From NCBI RefSeq assembly GCF_029194005.1, contig NZ_JARFVA010000001.1, positions 186,001-250,000 of the forward strand: a DNA stretch of 64,000 nt. Direction: 5' to 3'. Source of the stretch: Flagellimonas okinawensis (GTDB taxonomy: Bacteria > Bacteroidota > Bacteroidia > Flavobacteriales > Flavobacteriaceae). Within the stretch, counting starts at the first letter, position 1. Each line of letters begins with the position of its first letter. Under the pieces are notes generated by a model. It saw nothing but the letters and a program-made list of their open reading frames with translations, was not told the origin of the DNA and ran no database searches. The position numbers were made by a program, and so were the translations under genes. This document shows, piece after piece, positions 60,902 to 64,000 of this stretch.

Positions 60902-63746
60902 ACGTATTACTTTGTTAAACCATCGAGCATTACTTAGCCTTGTGCTGCTTATCATTACGGTGTGCCCCAAACTTTGGAGCCAGCACCAAAATGATGTTGT
61001 GGCTACTCTCGATGGACCTACTAACCAAATACGGATCCGTCAACACTTTACCTATGTAAATCATTCCAACCGTGGGCTTTCCACCTTGTATTTTAACGAC
61101 TGGAACCATGCTTATTCGAACAAAAACACAGCATTGGCCAAACGGTTTGCAGAAGAATTTAACAGAAGCCTGCACTTGGCCAAGGATAGGGAAAGAGGTA
61201 AAACTACCATCAGAACAATTGTTGATCAAAATTATGCGGGACTGGATTGGAAACGAGAGGGCAACAAGGATGTAATAGCGGTAACACTTAACGAAGTTTT
61301 AAAGCCGGGAGAATCTATCCAACTGTTTTTTACCTACACCATTAAATTGCCCACTGCGAAGTTTACAGGATATGGGCATACCGATAGTCGAGGTTTCAAC
61401 TTAAAAGATTGGTATTTTACCCCAGCGGTCTATGATGGTGAATGGAAACTATACGACAATAAAAACCTAGATGACATTTACACCGATGTTTCCGATACGC
61501 GGGTAAATTTCACATATCCCGATGGGCTCTTTTTGGCCTCAAACTATAGAATGTCCAATGTATCCGTTTTTCCCGGCGGACAGCATGTGCAACTGTACGG
61601 TACAAAAAGAAAAAGTTGTGAACTGATCCTTACTATCGACGATAGGTTCACTAAACACGTAGCAGAAAACTTAACCATAACCACGGACATTGAGTCCAAT
61701 AAATATGAGGAGATTCCGCAAGGTATCTCCATCATTAAAATAGCCGATTTCCTGAATGAAAACCTTGGGCCATATCCGCACGACAATCTGTTGGTCAGTG
61801 AATTCGATTATAACAAATCACCTTTATATGGCATAAGCCAACTCCCCTCTTTTATCCGGCCGTACGAAGAACAGTTTCAATTTGAAATGAAGTTTTTAAA
61901 AACGGCTATTAGGAACTACTTAAAAGAATCACTTTATCTGGACCCACGCAAAGAACGTTGGGTAAACGATGCCATTGGGTACTATTTGATGATCAAATAT
62001 GTGGAAGAACATTATCCCGATCAAAAATTAGCCGGAAAGCTTTCAAAAATTTGGGGTATTAAAAACTTCCATTTTGCGCAAATGGATTTTAATGACCAAT
62101 ACGCACTTTTTAGCATGCTCAGTGCTCGTAAAAACATAGACCAAGCCCTGACCACTTCAAACGATTCGTTGATCAAGTTCAACCAAAAAATAGCCAATGG
62201 CTATAAAGCTGGACTTGGAATGTCCTATTTATCGGCTTATTTGGGTGAGAAAAAAATAGATAGTACCGTTCTTGATTTTTATAAAAACTATAAGCTAAAA
62301 CAAAAGGTTACCGCTTTGGATTTTAGAAAAACCATTGAGAAATATTCCAATAAGGATGTGGACTGGTTTTTTAATGAATACGTGGGAACCGATAAAAAGA
62401 TTGATTATAAGATCAAGAAAATCGAGAAAACGGAAGACTCCATAAGTTTTGTGTTAAAGAATAAGCGCGGTACCAATGTGCCGATATCGGTTTTTGGTCT
62501 TGAAAATGATTCTGTCGTATCCCATTATTGGTTCACTGGTATTGACAGCACAAAGACCTTTACCATTCCAAGACAAGGCGAAGACAGGCTGGTTTTGAAC
62601 TATGATCAGAACATTCCAGAGTTTAACCAACGTGATAATTGGAAAACCTTGAACGGATTTTTCTCCAGCAACAAAAAACTTAAGTTTCAATTTTTCAAGG
62701 ATACCGAAAACCCATATTTCAATCAGGTTTTTTACGTTCCAATTGCAAATTTTAACCTTTACGATGGTATAACCCCAGGACTACGCCTTTACAACAAAAC
62801 TTTTTTAGAGCGCCCGTTTCAGTACGACATCTCCCCTACTTACTCGTTTTTAGAACGAACATTGGTTGGGAAAGCTAGTTTCAGGTATCGTAAGTACCAT
62901 AAAAAAACAGGGCTTTATGTAACCAATTATTCCTTTTCTGCTTCTACCTCCCATTTTCAGGAAAACTCCAGGTTCTCAACCCTTACTCCTGCGGTAAGTT
63001 TTGGATGGCGACCCAACGATTTATTATCCAACCGCAGACAATCCCTACTTTTAAGGTACAGGAGTGTTTTCAGATCTATTGATGACAATTTGGTGGGTGA
63101 ACTGGATACCGACCCGGATTATGGGGTAATGAATGTTCGGTTTACGGACGTGGACAATAATATTCTCAACTATTCTTCTTGGTTTATAGATGCCCAACAC
63201 TCGAGCGAATTCACCAAATTGGCCTTTGAGCTAGAATATAGAAAATTGTTCCAAAGTAATAGACAATTGAACTTGAGGTTTTATGCCGGAAAGTTCCTTA
63301 GAAATAAAACAGCGTCTGATTTTTTCAGTTTTGCACTGGACAGGCCTACCGATTATATGTTCGACCTTGCTTATTTGGGTAGATCGGAAAGCTCAGGTCT
63401 GTACAGCCAGCAAGTAATTATTGCCGAAGGAGGTTTTAAATCCAAATTGGAAAATCCTTTCGCGAATGACTGGATAGCCACTACAAATGCGAGTACCAAT
63501 ATTTGGAGATGGGTCGAAGCTTATGGCGATATTGGGTTTTTAAAGAACAAAGGAGAAAATGCCCGTTTTGTGTACGACTCTGGTATACGTTTAAATTTGG
63601 TAACCGATTATTTTGAACTTTATTTCCCGGTCTACTCCAACCGTGGATGGGAAATCGCGGAAGACGACTACGGTCAACGCATTCGTTTTGTGGTGACTAT
63701 TAGCCCTAGAACATTGATCGGGTTGTTCACAAGAAAGTGGTTTTAA
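60861..63746 (+). CDS. M1-peptidase-like protein without HExxH, plus C-terminal beta-barrel
   Basis: 961 residues from ATG 60861, with an alternative TTG start at 60912 that gives a tidier signal peptide (LLSLVLLIITVCPKLWSQ). Residues 45-560 align with M1 gluzincin aminopeptidases (TFTYTIKLPTAKFTGYGH-like beta domain; then NLGPYPHDNLLVSEFDYNKS and ERWVNDAIGYYLMIKYVEEH, matching the family's WLxEGxAxY helix). The zinc-binding HExxH that should precede that helix is absent, so it is probably catalytically inactive. Residues 640-961 show barrel-like strands and end with GLFTRKWF, a terminal Phe typical of outer-membrane assembly. Function unknown. Confidence 0.72.
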   Translation: MPFIRAEHLAQTFKRITLLNHRALLSLVLLIITVCPKLWSQHQNDVVATLDGPTNQIRIRQHFTYVNHSNRGLSTLYFNDWNHAYSNKNTALAKRFAEEFNRSLHLAKDRERGKTTIRTIVDQNYAGLDWKREGNKDVIAVTLNEVLKPGESIQLFFTYTIKLPTAKFTGYGHTDSRGFNLKDWYFTPAVYDGEWKLYDNKNLDDIYTDVSDTRVNFTYPDGLFLASNYRMSNVSVFPGGQHVQLYGTKRKSCELILTIDDRFTKHVAENLTITTDIESNKYEEIPQGISIIKIADFLNENLGPYPHDNLLVSEFDYNKSPLYGISQLPSFIRPYEEQFQFEMKFLKTAIRNYLKESLYLDPRKERWVNDAIGYYLMIKYVEEHYPDQKLAGKLSKIWGIKNFHFAQMDFNDQYALFSMLSARKNIDQALTTSNDSLIKFNQKIANGYKAGLGMSYLSAYLGEKKIDSTVLDFYKNYKLKQKVTALDFRKTIEKYSNKDVDWFFNEYVGTDKKIDYKIKKIEKTEDSISFVLKNKRGTNVPISVFGLENDSVVSHYWFTGIDSTKTFTIPRQGEDRLVLNYDQNIPEFNQRDNWKTLNGFFSSNKKLKFQFFKDTENPYFNQVFYVPIANFNLYDGITPGLRLYNKTFLERPFQYDISPTYSFLERTLVGKASFRYRKYHKKTGLYVTNYSFSASTSHFQENSRFSTLTPAVSFGWRPNDLLSNRRQSLLLRYRSVFRSIDDNLVGELDTDPDYGVMNVRFTDVDNNILNYSSWFIDAQHSSEFTKLAFELEYRKLFQSNRQLNLRFYAGKFLRNKTASDFFSFALDRPTDYMFDLAYLGRSESSGLYSQQVIIAEGGFKSKLENPFANDWIATTNASTNIWRWVEAYGDIGFLKNKGENARFVYDSGIRLNLVTDYFELYFPVYSNRGWEIAEDDYGQRIRFVVTISPRTLIGLFTRKWF

Positions 63747-63903
63747 TTATCATATCCTCAATTTACGGCGTCACAATAAAGTTTTATTTGTTACATATAT
63801 AATTAATTGATTTTATTTTTACGATATATTCAATTTATTAACACGTAGACATATTGCAGTTTTGATGGTTTTTTAGTAATTTCGCAGAAATCTTCAACAA
63901 TTC

Positions 63904-64000
63904 ATGAAACCTAACCCTAGTACGAGTAACGACATTTCTTTTGACGATTTTAAATCGCAAATTCTTCAAGATTACGAGACAGCCGTCACCAGTAGGGAAT
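63904..64000 (+). CDS. Start of a probable alpha-ketoacid dehydrogenase E1 (5' fragment)
   Basis: Only 32 codons are visible (MKPNPSTSNDISFDDFKSQI, then LQDYETAVTSRE). The FKxxxLxDYxxAxxSRE pattern is typical of the N-terminus of another flavobacterial E1 alpha/beta dehydrogenase of about 800 residues. A TAATTTCG box about 25 nt upstream resembles a -7 element. The call is based on a short stretch and is tentative. Confidence 0.45.
   Translation, partial: MKPNPSTSNDISFDDFKSQILQDYETAVTSRE

Noticed and set aside
1-64000. tRNA, rRNA, insertion sequence, integrase, prophage
   Set aside because: Nothing resembling cloverleaf genes, ribosomal RNA, transposase motifs or phage structural genes was seen by eye; a formal scan was not run.

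Overview
The window looks like a chromosomal stretch from a marine-type member of the Flavobacteriaceae (Bacteroidota), perhaps near Muricauda/Flagellimonas. Three things support this. Most gene products match families typical of that group: fused E1 alpha/beta ketoacid dehydrogenase, DUF6090 proteins, DUF4369-TlpA lipoproteins and DUF1835. Lipoproteins carry short lipoboxes followed by SSD/CN-type linkers. Many genes have a Bacteroidota -7 element (TAnnTTTG) about 16-22 nt before the start codon. I saw no rRNA, tRNA, CRISPR array, integrase or transposase. The genus is inference.

Layout. 1-6.8 kb: a 3'-truncated ketoacid dehydrogenase E1, an isopenicillin-N-synthase-like oxygenase coupled to a SUI1 factor, a DUF1835 protein with a nucleoside phosphorylase, a cytosolic substrate-binding-like protein, and ung preceded by a 34-residue membrane peptide. 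6.9-15.1 kb: mutS2 without an Smr domain, a secreted serine hydrolase, a Tat-exported Gfo/Idh/MocA oxidoreductase, and an iron alcohol dehydrogenase next to an AraC regulator. 15.2-24.7 kb is the most unusual part: a lipoprotein of the cholesterol-dependent-cytolysin-like (CDCL) family, a regulatory gap with repeated ATGGACA boxes, a membrane-anchored TPR regulator, six tandem DUF6090 genes and a leucine-rich-repeat lipoprotein. 24.8-36.7 kb is accessory: a degenerate DUF885 lipoprotein, a VOC gene with a nonsense codon, a 196-bp tandem repeat, four copies of one upstream box, two more DUF6090 genes with duplicated promoters, a Crp regulator with an azoreductase-like flavoprotein, a CPBP protease and other membrane or secreted proteins.

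36.8-51.8 kb is mostly housekeeping: DCC protein, dicarboxylate symporter, aroC, LpxH-like phosphoesterase, a large FAD/Fe-S oxidoreductase, a TlpA-like lipoprotein, rhomboid and LpxL-like acyltransferase sharing a palindromic divergent promoter, glmM, acyl-carrier-protein phosphodiesterase, gamma-glutamyltransferase and an ATP-grasp protein. 51.8-54.9 kb is a compact DNA-repair module: a LexA-like S24 repressor divergent from a radical-SAM repair protein and its TIGR03915 partner, with four operator-like repeats over the promoter. 54.9-64 kb: an APC permease, uvrA with a LOG-family gene, an M1-peptidase-like protein that lacks HExxH and is followed by a probable outer-membrane barrel, and the start of another probable E1 dehydrogenase.

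Best candidates for something undescribed are the DUF6090 array with constant N-termini and divergent C-termini, the single lipoprotein CDCL with its phased repeats, and the S24-controlled radical-SAM repair module. Family assignments come from reading motifs by eye; no database search was run.
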